Shown here: piece by piece, positions 9,251-18,613 of the stretch
How the letters are laid out: every line of letters starts with the position of its first letter
Position numbering within the stretch: the stretch's first letter is position 1
Assembly: GCF_004138485.1 (NCBI RefSeq)
Contig: NZ_RYEV01000006.1
Coordinates: 558,001-622,000, forward strand
From: Peristeroidobacter soli
Lineage (GTDB): Bacteria > Pseudomonadota > Gammaproteobacteria > Steroidobacterales > Steroidobacteraceae
Length of the DNA: 64,000 nt
Direction: 5' to 3'
Notes under the pieces: generated by a model
Seen by the model: only the letters and a program-made list of their open reading frames with translations
Told to the model about the DNA's origin: nothing
The model's database searches: none
Program-made: the position numbers and the translations under genes

Positions 9251-11488
9251 ATGCGGCATTCATTTCCCACTGTTGTTCTCCTGGTCCTGTGCGGTCTGAT
9301 CGCGATGCCGGCGCTTGCGATCGAGGTCGACGGCCGGATCGATCCCGAGGAGTGGCAGGGCGCCCAGCACATCACCGACTTCCGTAAAGTGGAGCCGTTG
9401 AACGGCGACCCCGCGTCGCTGGCGACGGAAGGGTTTGTCTTAGCCACGCCTCAGGGTCTGGCGGTGGCCTTTCGCAATCGCCATCCGGACTCGGTGCCGT
9501 TATCCCAGCAGCGCGTGCAGCGCGACTTCGAAGATCAGGTCGATCGGGTCACCGTCATGGTCGACTTCGACGGCGACGGACGCACCGGTTATGTCTTCAC
9601 GGTCAGCGCCACCGACGGTGTCTATGACGCAATTCTCAGTAACGAACACGATCTGAATGCCGACTGGGATGGCAAGTGGCGTCACGCGGTCCAGCGCGAC
9701 CGGGACGGCTGGAGTGTCGAGGTGCTGCTGCCCTGGCATATCGCGCCGATGCGCAAGTCGACCAGTGACCAGCGCGTCGTCAAGGTCTATCTGGATCGGG
9801 TCATCGGCTACACCGGCGAGCGCTCGGCGTGGCCGTACGCGAGCATCCAGCGACCGCGCTTCCTTTCCGAGTTCGCGCCGATCGAGCTGACCAACTATGG
9901 CCAGCAGTTGCTGGCGATCACTCCGTTCGTCTCGGCGTTGCGGGACAACGTCGATCGCGACAACCGGCTCGATGGCGGCCTGGACCTGTTCTGGAAGCCC
10001 AGCGGTCAGACCCAGCTGACGGCGACGGTCAATCCCGACTTCGGTCAGGTGGAGAGCGACGATCTGATCGTCAATTTCAATGCGACGGAAATCTTCATCC
10101 GCGACAAGCGCCCGTTCTTCACCGAGAACCAGGGCATCTTCGAATTCACCACGCCGTCCGACGACAGTCAGCTGCTCTATACACGCCGCGTCGGCGGGCC
10201 GGCCGATGATGGCGATGGCTCGGGCGATATCGCCGCGGCTCTGAAGCTCAACGGCAGTGTCGGTTCGATGAAGTACGGCGTGTTCGCGGCGGATGAAGCT
10301 GGAGAAGCCGGTCGTACTTTCAGCGCGCTGCGCCTGGTTCGCGACTTTGAAACCCAGAACCTGGGCATCATGGCGACCAACGTCGAGCGACCGTTCTACG
10401 ATCGCGAAGCCAGCGTCGTCGGCATCGATCACGACTGGCGTCCGACGGCGCGCTGGAACGTGCGCACGCGACTCGTGGGCAGCGACATCCAGCAGGCGGG
10501 CGAGAGTGTTCGCGACACTGGCGCGACGCTCATCACTGACTACGAGTGGAATCAACGTTGGCGCGCGCAGTTCGTCGGCATGCATTTCGGTGATGAGTTG
10601 CAGTTGAACGATGCCGGTTATCTGTCACGCAACAACTACAACTACGCGCACGTGCAACTGAGCCGTCGCTTCACCGAACTGCCCGAGACATCGCGCTACG
10701 CATCGAAAGACTGGCGGGGCCGCTTCATCGAGACCTACGACGATCATGGGCAGCTGCTGAATCATCAGCTGCGGCTGACTCGCGAGAGCCGCTGGCGCAA
10801 TGGCAGTTGGGAATATGGCCAGATCGTGATCAACAGCGCCGGTGTCGACGACCTGGTGACTCGCGGCAACGGCGCGATGAATCGTCCACCGAGCTTCGGC
10901 TCCTATTTCACGATCGAGCGCCCGCGCCGGGGCAACTGGTCGTACACGACCGAGGCCGAATTGTTCAGCGGCAAGCTGGCCGGCAACAAGGTGCTCGGTT
11001 ACAGCTTCTCGATCGTGCCCACCTATCATGTGAGCGACGCCTTCAACGTCTACGTCGGCGGCTACGTCGATTACAACCCGGACTGGATCATCTGGGAGGG
11101 CGGCAACCTGGTGGGCAGCTTCGCCAGCCGGGAGACCCACTTCGATACCGGCATCAACTGGATCGCGACCCCGAAACAGGAGCTGCGCCTGAAACTGCAG
11201 GCGATCGGCATCAACGCGAAGCTGCGTCAGGCCTATCGCATCGACTCACGCGGCAATGCCATCAAGAGCAACGACCCGGTCGACGATTTCAGCGTGGCCA
11301 ATCTGGGCGTGCAACTCCGCTACCGCTACGAGCTCGCACCGCTGTCCTACCTCTACGTCGTATACGGCCGAGGCGGTTACAACGAAGATCCGCTGGCGCA
11401 GAACCTGGGCCGCTCGTTGCGCGATAGCTTCTCGCTTCGCGACGAGGAGCAACTGCTGATCAAGTTGAGCTATCGGTTCGAGCCGTAA
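9251..11488 (+). CDS. DUF5916-type outer-membrane protein with N-terminal CBM9-like domain
   Basis: A 745-aa exported protein with a signal peptide (about 1-22, ending 'AMPALAIE'). A family-9 carbohydrate-binding-like domain follows (about 25-190: 'VDGRIDPEEWQGA', 'VMVDFDGDGRTGYVF', 'WSVEVLLPW'), then a long aromatic-rich beta-strand region ending in 'LIKLSYRFEP', as expected for an outer-membrane barrel. 'NPDFGQVESDDLIVNF' and 'KRPFFTENQGIFEF' are hallmark DUF5916 stretches. The family has no settled function. The neighbouring D-aminoacylase and peptidases suggest a role in peptide or amide handling, but that is only context. ATG 9251 directly precedes the signal peptide. Confidence 0.85.
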   Translation: MRHSFPTVVLLVLCGLIAMPALAIEVDGRIDPEEWQGAQHITDFRKVEPLNGDPASLATEGFVLATPQGLAVAFRNRHPDSVPLSQQRVQRDFEDQVDRVTVMVDFDGDGRTGYVFTVSATDGVYDAILSNEHDLNADWDGKWRHAVQRDRDGWSVEVLLPWHIAPMRKSTSDQRVVKVYLDRVIGYTGERSAWPYASIQRPRFLSEFAPIELTNYGQQLLAITPFVSALRDNVDRDNRLDGGLDLFWKPSGQTQLTATVNPDFGQVESDDLIVNFNATEIFIRDKRPFFTENQGIFEFTTPSDDSQLLYTRRVGGPADDGDGSGDIAAALKLNGSVGSMKYGVFAADEAGEAGRTFSALRLVRDFETQNLGIMATNVERPFYDREASVVGIDHDWRPTARWNVRTRLVGSDIQQAGESVRDTGATLITDYEWNQRWRAQFVGMHFGDELQLNDAGYLSRNNYNYAHVQLSRRFTELPETSRYASKDWRGRFIETYDDHGQLLNHQLRLTRESRWRNGSWEYGQIVINSAGVDDLVTRGNGAMNRPPSFGSYFTIERPRRGNWSYTTEAELFSGKLAGNKVLGYSFSIVPTYHVSDAFNVYVGGYVDYNPDWIIWEGGNLVGSFASRETHFDTGINWIATPKQELRLKLQAIGINAKLRQAYRIDSRGNAIKSNDPVDDFSVANLGVQLRYRYELAPLSYLYVVYGRGGYNEDPLAQNLGRSLRDSFSLRDEEQLLIKLSYRFEP

Positions 11489-11818
11489 AGCCACCGCAAG
11501 CATGTGGCGCCATGGTGCGCACCAGCTGCGCGTTCCTCATGGGGCCAGTTTTCCCGCCTCGGTGGCAGTGCTACTCGGCCGCCTCGTGATGCGCTCCAGC
11601 CTGCCGCCGCATATCACACTCCAGACGCGCTGTTCGAGCCGCCCGTATCGTGAGCTGGTTCGAGCGGCACCTGCAGACTGGCGGCATCCCCGCATTAATA
11701 AGGTAAGACGTCGAATTTTCGACAATCCTCCACGGGCGGCGAAATAGTTTCGGGCGCGGCGTTCGGCCGGCTCGACCGTGTTAAGGTCGCGCTACTACCG
11801 GGGGATGGTCGTGCATCC
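11489..11818. other. 330-base intergenic region upstream of the ECF sigma gene
   Basis: No credible gene. It contains a 14-bp palindrome (GTCGAA, TT, TTCGAC at 11710-11723) and a 5-bp inverted repeat CGACC/GGTCG (11773-11777 and 11785-11789) close to the sigma-factor start. These may be part of its promoter; no consensus -35/-10 was recognised. Confidence 0.5.
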
Positions 11819-12355
11819 GTGCAACCTTTGATTACTGACTTACGTTTGCAGCTCAGTAGTCGCTTTCAGCGGCCGCTGATGACGTTTTTCCTGCGGCGTT
11901 GTCATGACCACGAGGAAGCCAAGGATCTGACGCAGGAGGTGCTGCTGCGGGTAGTCCGAGCCATCGGTTCGGAGCGGACCGAGCGCATCGAGCGCGCGGA
12001 GAGTTTTGTTTTCAAGGTTGCGATCAATCTGCTGCGCGACCGTCGCCGCCGGGTCGAGCGGGACGGCAACCCCGGCTTCGTGCCCATCGAGGATATCGAG
12101 GAGGGCGAGGGCGAGTGGCGGCTGGCGGAGGAAATGTCCCCGGAACGGGTCATCTCCAGTCGCGAGTCATTGGCGGATGCGCTGCGGGCACTGGAGGAGC
12201 TGGGAACCAGGACGCGCGATATCTTCATCCTGTTCCGGCTGGAAAACATGAAGCAGAAGGACATCGCCGCGCTGTACGGCATCGGCCAGAGCACGGTGGA
12301 GAAGCACGTCATGAAGGCGACGCTGCATCTGGCGATCAGGTATGGCAGGAGATAA
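11819..12355 (+). CDS. ECF sigma factor, FecI-like
   Basis: A 178-aa sigma-70 family protein. Region 2 covers about 15-90 ('FFLRRCHDHEEAKDLTQEVL', 'SFVFKVAINLLRDRRRR') and region 4 about 118-172 ('RTRDIFILFRLENMKQKDIA', 'GIGQSTVEKHVMKATLHL'). It is followed by a FecR anti-sigma and an STN-type TonB receptor, the canonical cell-surface signalling trio in which substrate at the receptor releases the sigma factor to transcribe the transport operon. The GTG at 11819 is the only start before the conserved region; the longer ATG upstream hits a stop. Confidence 0.93.
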   Translation: MQPLITDLRLQLSSRFQRPLMTFFLRRCHDHEEAKDLTQEVLLRVVRAIGSERTERIERAESFVFKVAINLLRDRRRRVERDGNPGFVPIEDIEEGEGEWRLAEEMSPERVISSRESLADALRALEELGTRTRDIFILFRLENMKQKDIAALYGIGQSTVEKHVMKATLHLAIRYGRR

Positions 12356-12359
12356 GGAC

Positions 12360-13409
12360 ATGATGCGTACCGAGAGTGCAGAGGAGGCGGCGCGCTTGCT
12401 GCGACTGGCCGAGGCGGCGGCGTGGCGAACCCGGCTGACTGAAGAGAGTATCGACAGCAGCTCCGCGTTCGAGGCGTGGCTGGCAACTCACGAGGACAAT
12501 CGCCGGGCGTGGTCTCAGGTGCAGGGGCCGTGGGAACTGTTTGGCGAACAGGCTCACTCGCCTGAACTGATCGAATTGCGGCGTGCCGCGTTGGGACGTG
12601 CGCGCGATGCCGGACGGCATCGCTGGCTGCGATCCTCGGGGGGGCGCATGAGGTTGCTCGCCGCCGCGGCCATGGCGGTCGTGATGATCGCCGGATTTCT
12701 GACCTGGCACGCGGGGCGGCCCGATATCTATCGCACGCAGGTCGGCGAACGTCGTGTCGTGACGCTGACGGACGGCTCGAAGATCGCACTCGATTCACAG
12801 ACCGAAGTCCGCGTCAGCTACTCGCAGGAGGCGCGTGACTTGAGTCTGCTGAGCGGCCAGGCACGATTCGATGTAGCCAAGGACGTCCAGCGTCCCTTTG
12901 CCGTCTACGCGGCCGGCCGCAAGGTGGTGGCGACCGGCACCGCATTCAACGTCGATCTCATCGGCTCGGAGGCCCTGATCACCCTGATCGAGGGGCATGT
13001 GGTCATTTTCACCGACGCGGATGAGTCCGTCCGCAAAGAAACAGTGGCGCTCAGCGAAAGGCCGCGTCCGGTTCGACGCGATCAAACCATCGAGCTTGCC
13101 GCCGGTGAACAACTGGTCCTTGCCGCCGGTACCGCACCCACCGTGACCACTGCCAATGTCGAACAAACGACGGCGTGGCAAAGCGGCCGGCTGGTTTTCG
13201 AGAACGAGCCGTTGGCTTCGGTCATCGAGCGCATGAACCGCTACTCCGCCCGTGCGTTGCGCATCGCCGATCCGCGCGCGGCCGAGCTGCGCATGAGCGG
13301 CGTGTTCAACACCGGCGATGTAGAAAGTTTCGTTGCCACGGTGACGGCTTATCTGCCGGTGCGAGCCGAGAATCTGCGCAGCGGCGATATCCTGTTGCGT
13401 CATCGCTAG
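12360..13409 (+). CDS. FecR-family anti-sigma factor / transmembrane sensor
   Basis: A 349-aa protein. The cytoplasmic DUF4880 sigma-binding part covers about 8-60 ('AWRTRLTEES', 'FEAWLATHEDNRRAWSQV'). One transmembrane helix follows at about 98-116 ('LLAAAAMAVVMIAGFLTW'), then the periplasmic FecR domain at about 125-215 ('VVTLTDGSKIALDSQTEV', 'LLSGQARFDVAKDVQRPF', 'VVATGTAFNVD'). A C-terminal tail can contact the receptor STN domain. The ATG at 12360 has GGAG 8 bases upstream; an ATG at 12342 overlapping the sigma gene is the alternative. It controls the sigma factor directly upstream. Confidence 0.92.
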   Translation: MMRTESAEEAARLLRLAEAAAWRTRLTEESIDSSSAFEAWLATHEDNRRAWSQVQGPWELFGEQAHSPELIELRRAALGRARDAGRHRWLRSSGGRMRLLAAAAMAVVMIAGFLTWHAGRPDIYRTQVGERRVVTLTDGSKIALDSQTEVRVSYSQEARDLSLLSGQARFDVAKDVQRPFAVYAAGRKVVATGTAFNVDLIGSEALITLIEGHVVIFTDADESVRKETVALSERPRPVRRDQTIELAAGEQLVLAAGTAPTVTTANVEQTTAWQSGRLVFENEPLASVIERMNRYSARALRIADPRAAELRMSGVFNTGDVESFVATVTAYLPVRAENLRSGDILLRHR

Positions 13410-13410
13410 C

Positions 13411-13433
13411 GTGCGCTGGAACTTTTTGCGCAC
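13411..13433 (+). other. Stem-loop between FecR and the TonB receptor gene
   Basis: GTGCGC (13411-13416) and GCGCAC (13428-13433) form a 6-bp stem around an 11-base T-rich loop, just after the FecR stop. It could reduce read-through or mark a processing site. There is no T-tract after the stem, so a true terminator is doubtful. Confidence 0.3.
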
Positions 13434-13523
13434 GGATTGGAGGATCGTTCGAAAAGTCGCGTCTCTATTTAAGTGAGGGGTCGTCGTATGTCACGGCGAC
13501 GGATGTTTGGGGAGAGCGACAGA

Positions 13524-16500
13524 ATGATTTGCCCACCGAAAAGAGCCACGTCCGTGGCCGTGAAGGCAGTGATTGCCTTGCTGGCGACCGCGGCGGTTGC
13601 GCAAGAGCGCAGTTTTCATTTCGACATCGCCAGTCAACCGCTGTCGCAGGCCTTGAAGACCTTCGGCCAAGTCTCCGGTCTGGAAATCATTTTTACTGAA
13701 GAGGTGGTCGCGGGCCGCGACGCCGGGGCGCTCAAAGGCGAATATACGACTGAAGCCGCGATCGAGCGGTTGCTCTCGGGCACCGGTTTGATCGCGGAAC
13801 GTTCGCCTGCGGGGGCGTTGATGATTCGCCCGGCCGCCACCAAAAAAACCACGACTTCGCGTGACAGCGGCGACGATGTCGAAGAGATCATGGTGACGGC
13901 GAAGAAGCCGTTCATGGATCGCAACGTCGACATCGTGCGCACCGCGAACGACGCGCAACCCTATTACATCCTCAACAACGCCGCCATCGAGCAGTCCGGC
14001 GCCGCCAACGTCGAGGATTATCTCAAGCAGAAACTGACCATGAACGCCATGCCGCTGGCCAACAGTCAGTACGCGACCTACGGTCAGGGCAACATCAGTT
14101 CCATCAATCTGCGCGGCCTCGGTTCCAACCAGACCTTGATCTTGATCAATGGCCGGCGCACCTCGGTGTCGAACTTCACCGGCACCGCCAATCAGCCCGA
14201 TGTGAATTCGATTCCATTGGCCGCCGTCGATCGCATCGAGGTATTGCCATCGTCGTCCGCGGCGATCTATGGCGGCTCGGCCGTCGGCGGCGTGGTCAAT
14301 ATCATTCTCAAGCACAACTACGACGGCGCGCAGATCAAGGCGACCTACGAGAACACCTTCGAGACCGATGCGGCGATTCGCAAGATCGACCTCGCCTATG
14401 GCTTCAACTTCGAGGAAGGGCGGACCAATGTGCTGCTGACCGGCAGCTACTCCGATGCAGATCCGATGCTGCGCGGTGATCGGCCGCAGATCGCACGCAA
14501 GGGCATCGAGACCGTGCTGCGCAACTATCCGGCGTTGTTGTACTCGAACGCTTCGCCGTTCAACGCCGGCGCGACCACCAACATCGCGTCGGCGAACGGC
14601 TCGCCGCTCATCTTTCGCGACGGTACGCCGCTGGGTTCGTCGTATACGAATGTGCCGGCCAACATCGCGCCGGATTCGCCGTTGGCATCGCTCAACGCGG
14701 GGCTGCTGGCCAATGCCGGCTCCTACAATCTCAATCTGCCCGATACCTCGAACTACTACACCGGCAGCCGTTTCTACATGGGCAGCGCGCCCACGGTGAA
14801 GTCGTTCCAGGCGTCGATCCGCCGCAAGATGACCGAGCACATCGAGGCATTCGTGGAATTCTCCATGGGCCGCAACAGCGCCGAGTCGGGCTTCAACTCG
14901 CTGTTCACGTTGCCGGTGCCGGCCAGCTCGCCGGTCAATCCGTTCCAGCAGAATCTGACCATCACGATGCCGGACCCGTACTCGGCGCCGTACTACGCCG
15001 AGATCGACAACCGTCGCGCCACCGTCGGTGCAACGATGGATCTGCCGCATGACTGGCGCCTGCAGACCGACTACACCTGGAACTACACCGAGGTGACGTT
15101 CGGATCGACCAACGCCAACACCGCGCGTTTGAATACGGCACTGGCCACCGGTGCGATCAATCCTTTCGTCAACACGCAACTCTATCCTTTGAATCTGGCG
15201 CCGTATCTCGGACGTTACGAGTACAACGCACCGGCCGAGTTGAACGATGTCGGCCTGCGTGCCGCAGGTCCGCTGTGGCACATGCCCGCCGGTCAACCGC
15301 TGTTGGCGATCGGATTGGAACATCGTAAGGAAGGTTTCGAGCGCGGCACGCAGTGGTTTCGCTACGCCGGCTTTCCGGAGGACGATTCCGACCGGGTCAT
15401 TCTCGATCAAGAGCAGAACACCGATAGCATCTACGCCGAGTTGAAAGTGCCGTTCTATTCGCCGCTGAACGCGATTCCCGGCGTGCGTCTGCTCGACGTG
15501 CAGATCGCCGCGCGCATGGAGCGCTACTCGGTGACCACCGGCCCGACACAATATTACCTGCGCGGCACCCCGGCGCAGCTCGCGACCAATGTGCCGCTCA
15601 CCAAGACGGAGATCGACTACAGCTCGACCAATCCAACGATTGGCGTGCGTTACAAGCCGGTCGAGAGCCTGATGTTACGTGCGAGCTATGGCACGGCATT
15701 CCTGCCGCCGGGTTACACGCAGCTCGCCGCGCCGATCGACAATCCGAACGCCGCGGCGACGGTGCTCGATCCCCTGCGGGGCAATGCGTTGACCAACATT
15801 CATCCGCAGTACGGCGGCAATCCGAGCATCAAGCCGCAGGAATCGAAGAATTGGAACGTCGGCCTGGTGTTCGAGCCCGACTTTCTGGAAGGCGCACGGC
15901 TGACGCTGGAATGGTACCGGCTCGAACAGGATAACGTGGTCATCACGCCGACCGCGCAGCAGGTCGTGAATCTGGAAAGCCAGTTTCCGGGCCGCGTCAC
16001 GCGCGCCGCTCCGGCGCCGGGTGAGACCGTGGGTGCGATCACCGACGTGGATGCCACACTGATCAACGCCAACGAGGGCAAGACCGACGGCTTCGATCTC
16101 ACCTTGGAATATCGCAAGCGCACCGACCTGGGCACGTTCGCGTTCTTCGCGATGGCGACGCGGGTAGGTCACTACTGGATCCAGAACGGCGTGGGCGCGC
16201 CGCTGGAAGATATCGTGAACGAGCTCGGCCGCGGCGGGCCGGCGAAATTCAAGGCCAACGCCAGCATCAGCTGGACGCTCGACAACGTCAGTGCCGGCTG
16301 GGCGATGCGTCACTTCGGCTCGTACGAGCAGTATGACCTGGGCACGCAGGCCTACGTCCTTGCGCAGGGCAGCGACCGCATCCCGAGTCAGAGCTATCAC
16401 GATCTGTTCGCCAGCTATCGCTTCGAGGATTACGACGGCGGGCGCGGCTCCAGCCTGCTGAACGGCACGGAAGTGCAGTTCGGCATCAAGAACGTGTTCA

Positions 16501-16610
16501 ACAAGGTGCCGCCGTTCGACGCCTACTACGGCGTGCAAGGCTACTACTACAGCCCGTTGGGCGATCCGCGCCTGCGCAGTTACTGGGTGTCCATCGCCAA
16601 GAATTTCTGA
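13524..16610 (+). CDS. TonB-dependent receptor with N-terminal signalling (STN) domain
   Basis: A 1028-aa outer-membrane receptor. A signal peptide (about 12-27) is followed by the STN domain (about 30-103: 'FDIASQPLSQALKTFGQVSG', 'LLSGTGLIAE'), a TonB box-like 'VEEIMVTAKK' (about 118-127), a plug with 'INLRGLGSNQTLILINGRR', and a barrel ending in aromatic F. The start ATG at 13524 follows GGGGAG; GTG 13473 and ATG 13488 are in-frame alternatives. With the sigma/FecR pair it should sense and import the same substrate. The downstream enzymes point to a peptide or amide rather than iron, which is inference. Confidence 0.93.
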   Translation: MICPPKRATSVAVKAVIALLATAAVAQERSFHFDIASQPLSQALKTFGQVSGLEIIFTEEVVAGRDAGALKGEYTTEAAIERLLSGTGLIAERSPAGALMIRPAATKKTTTSRDSGDDVEEIMVTAKKPFMDRNVDIVRTANDAQPYYILNNAAIEQSGAANVEDYLKQKLTMNAMPLANSQYATYGQGNISSINLRGLGSNQTLILINGRRTSVSNFTGTANQPDVNSIPLAAVDRIEVLPSSSAAIYGGSAVGGVVNIILKHNYDGAQIKATYENTFETDAAIRKIDLAYGFNFEEGRTNVLLTGSYSDADPMLRGDRPQIARKGIETVLRNYPALLYSNASPFNAGATTNIASANGSPLIFRDGTPLGSSYTNVPANIAPDSPLASLNAGLLANAGSYNLNLPDTSNYYTGSRFYMGSAPTVKSFQASIRRKMTEHIEAFVEFSMGRNSAESGFNSLFTLPVPASSPVNPFQQNLTITMPDPYSAPYYAEIDNRRATVGATMDLPHDWRLQTDYTWNYTEVTFGSTNANTARLNTALATGAINPFVNTQLYPLNLAPYLGRYEYNAPAELNDVGLRAAGPLWHMPAGQPLLAIGLEHRKEGFERGTQWFRYAGFPEDDSDRVILDQEQNTDSIYAELKVPFYSPLNAIPGVRLLDVQIAARMERYSVTTGPTQYYLRGTPAQLATNVPLTKTEIDYSSTNPTIGVRYKPVESLMLRASYGTAFLPPGYTQLAAPIDNPNAAATVLDPLRGNALTNIHPQYGGNPSIKPQESKNWNVGLVFEPDFLEGARLTLEWYRLEQDNVVITPTAQQVVNLESQFPGRVTRAAPAPGETVGAITDVDATLINANEGKTDGFDLTLEYRKRTDLGTFAFFAMATRVGHYWIQNGVGAPLEDIVNELGRGGPAKFKANASISWTLDNVSAGWAMRHFGSYEQYDLGTQAYVLAQGSDRIPSQSYHDLFASYRFEDYDGGRGSSLLNGTEVQFGIKNVFNKVPPFDAYYGVQGYYYSPLGDPRLRSYWVSIAKNF

Positions 16611-16625
16611 GCGGCGGGGACAGCT

Positions 16626-17624
16626 GTGGAATCCCTGGACAGCGGCCTGTGGCGCGAGGCCCGCTCATTGCACGAGCAACTGTTCGTCGTGAACGGCCTC
16701 GACGCTTCCGGACTCAGCGAGCAGGTACTGCGCACGCTGCAGGCCGGAGGCGTGCATGCAAACATGACGACGCTCCGGCTGGAGGTCGGCTCGGCCGAGC
16801 ATCGGTTTCTGCACGAGTGCCGGGATCGTGCGCTGAAAGCGACGTCGATCGCGCAGATCGAGGCGGCGCGCCGGCAAGGCAAGCTCGCGCTGATCCCGTG
16901 CTGGCAAAGCGTCGAACTGGGGCGGGGCCGGCTCGATGAGTTGTATGGTTTCCAGGCCCTGGGGCTGCGCTCCTCCGGCCTGGTCTACAACCTCGGCAAC
17001 GCGGTGGGCTCGGGCTGCCTGGACCCGCAGATGGGGCCGTTGAGTCATTTCGGGGTGGAGGTCGTGCGGACTTTGCAGGCGCTGCGGGTCGTCGTCGACG
17101 TGGGCGGACATACCAGCGAGGCGACCGGCTTCGACGCCATCGAACAGACGCGTGGGCCGGTGGTTTGCTCGCATGCCAATCCGCGCGCTTTACGCGATGT
17201 CCGACGCAACATCACCGACGAGTTGATACGCGCGATCGCGCGGCGGGGTGGCGTCGTCGGCATCCCCGCATTCAACTTCTTCCTCGCCGACCAGCGTTCG
17301 CCCGGGCCGAAGTCGGCGCCGCTCGATGAGTATCTGCGTCACATCGACTACGTGGTGCGGCTGGTCGGCGATGAACACGTGGGCATCGGTCTGGATCAGA
17401 TCATCGGCCGGCGTGGCGTCGGCGCCGTGGATCCGGCGTTCTTTCCCGCCGACGTTTATCCGCAGCACAAACAGGACTGGATCTATGTCGAGCATCTCGA
17501 CGACTTCAGCGGGGTGCCGCTGATCACCGCCGGGCTGATGCGTCTTGGCTATGCGCGCGAGCGTATCGAGCGAATCATGGGATTGAACTGGCTGCGCGTG
17601 TGGCGCGAGGTGTGGGGGGAATGA
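16626..17624 (+). CDS. M19 (membrane dipeptidase) family protein, metal site degenerate
   Basis: A 332-aa protein of the M19 amidohydrolase fold. Recognisable family landmarks are 'GLVYNLGNAVGSGC', 'VVVDVGGHTSEATGF', 'VVCSHANPRALRDVRRN' and 'HVGIGLDQIIG'. The second-site histidines (GGHTS, CSHAN) and the Asp of GIGLD are kept. The first-site HxD is replaced by 'VNGLD', and no Glu aligns in 'LIPCWQSVE' with the usual bridging Glu. No signal peptide is seen. The GTG start follows GGGGA. It overlaps by ATGA the next, even more degenerate M19-like gene. It is either a divergent dipeptidase or a mono-metal or non-hydrolytic relative. Confidence 0.8.
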   Translation: MESLDSGLWREARSLHEQLFVVNGLDASGLSEQVLRTLQAGGVHANMTTLRLEVGSAEHRFLHECRDRALKATSIAQIEAARRQGKLALIPCWQSVELGRGRLDELYGFQALGLRSSGLVYNLGNAVGSGCLDPQMGPLSHFGVEVVRTLQALRVVVDVGGHTSEATGFDAIEQTRGPVVCSHANPRALRDVRRNITDELIRAIARRGGVVGIPAFNFFLADQRSPGPKSAPLDEYLRHIDYVVRLVGDEHVGIGLDQIIGRRGVGAVDPAFFPADVYPQHKQDWIYVEHLDDFSGVPLITAGLMRLGYARERIERIMGLNWLRVWREVWGE

Positions 17625-18613
17625 ATCGCAACGACACGCTCGCGTTGACGCGGCGGAGCTTCGTCAGTCTGGCCGCCGCGATTCCCGTGACGGCTGTGTC
17701 GTCGGCACACGAGACGGAAGAAACACGCAGCGTTACAAACAATCGCGGCAGCGCCTTCGTGACGGCGGCGCTCGAAATAGACATGCGGCCGGGGGCTGAA
17801 CCACAGTTCACGGAGCAAGTGCGATTGGCGCGTGCCCTGGGAATCGGCTCGTTGCTGGTCAGTCTCGACGCCGCGCCGACACGCGATGTTTTATTCCGAA
17901 ACTGGTTGCGCCTGCGGCGCTGGGTCTCGAGCGCCGAGGCTGCGATCGTGCAGTCGAATGCCGAACCGGCAGCGCCGGATCAGCTCGGCGTGATTGCCTG
18001 TTTGCGAGACCCGCTATGTTTCGCGATCCAGCTCGACGATCTGGCGGATTTGCGCGCGTCGGGCATTGCGGTGATGGGAATGGCCTGCGACTGGAAGGGC
18101 GCCTACGGCGACGGTGCTTTGGAACGATCGGATCTGTCGCTCACATCGTTGGGCGCCAGTGCCGTGAAGCGCATGAACGCCGAGTGCATCGTGATCGATG
18201 TGGCTCGCATGGGCCGGCGCGGCAGCCTCGAAGTCATGACGTCGAGCGCGCACCCGACGATCTTCAGTCACACCAACGCCGCGGCTCTGCAAGAGCATCC
18301 GCTGAACGCGACCGATGAGCAGATCAAGGCATGTGCCGCGCGCGGCGGTGTCATTGGTGTCGGTCATTCGCCTTTGCCAGTCGGCGGCCAGCAGGGCGCG
18401 CAAGTCGAAGAGACGATCAGGCACATCGAGCACGTGATCCACCTCGTCGGCCTGGAACACACCGGCCTGGCGATGTTGGAGATCGAGCCGGTGGTGGCGC
18501 GATTGCGGTCGCGCGGCTTGGGCGATCGGCAGATCGCGCAACTGACCGGGGGCAATTTTCGACGCGTGTTCCAGCAGGTATGGGCGTCGCGGTCGACGGG
18601 GAATGCGGCATGA
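17621..18613 (+). CDS. M19-like protein with Tat-type signal, probable pseudoenzyme
   Basis: A 330-aa protein. It starts with MNRNDTLALTRRSFVSLAAA, a twin-arginine motif (RRSF) plus hydrophobic segment, so export by Tat is likely. The body keeps M19 landmarks: 'TIFSHTNAAAL', 'LNATDEQIKACAARGGVIGV' and 'IRHIEHVIHLVGLEHTGLA'. It lacks the HxD, the bridging Glu, the first His ('DVARMG' instead of DxSH) and the catalytic Asp ('LAMLEIEP'). Only one metal-ligand His remains, so catalysis by the normal mechanism is unlikely. It is coupled by ATGA to both neighbours. It may be a partner of the M19 protein upstream. Confidence 0.75.
   Translation: MNRNDTLALTRRSFVSLAAAIPVTAVSSAHETEETRSVTNNRGSAFVTAALEIDMRPGAEPQFTEQVRLARALGIGSLLVSLDAAPTRDVLFRNWLRLRRWVSSAEAAIVQSNAEPAAPDQLGVIACLRDPLCFAIQLDDLADLRASGIAVMGMACDWKGAYGDGALERSDLSLTSLGASAVKRMNAECIVIDVARMGRRGSLEVMTSSAHPTIFSHTNAAALQEHPLNATDEQIKACAARGGVIGVGHSPLPVGGQQGAQVEETIRHIEHVIHLVGLEHTGLAMLEIEPVVARLRSRGLGDRQIAQLTGGNFRRVFQQVWASRSTGNAA

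Noticed and set aside
11502-11747. Small 81-codon frame before the ECF sigma gene
   Set aside because: No ribosome-binding site, no motifs, and arginine-rich composition typical of a chance frame.
13491-15551. Long minus-strand open frame of 686 codons opposite the STN receptor
   Set aside because: It mirrors the receptor gene and has no family motifs; long antisense frames are expected in GC-rich coding DNA.
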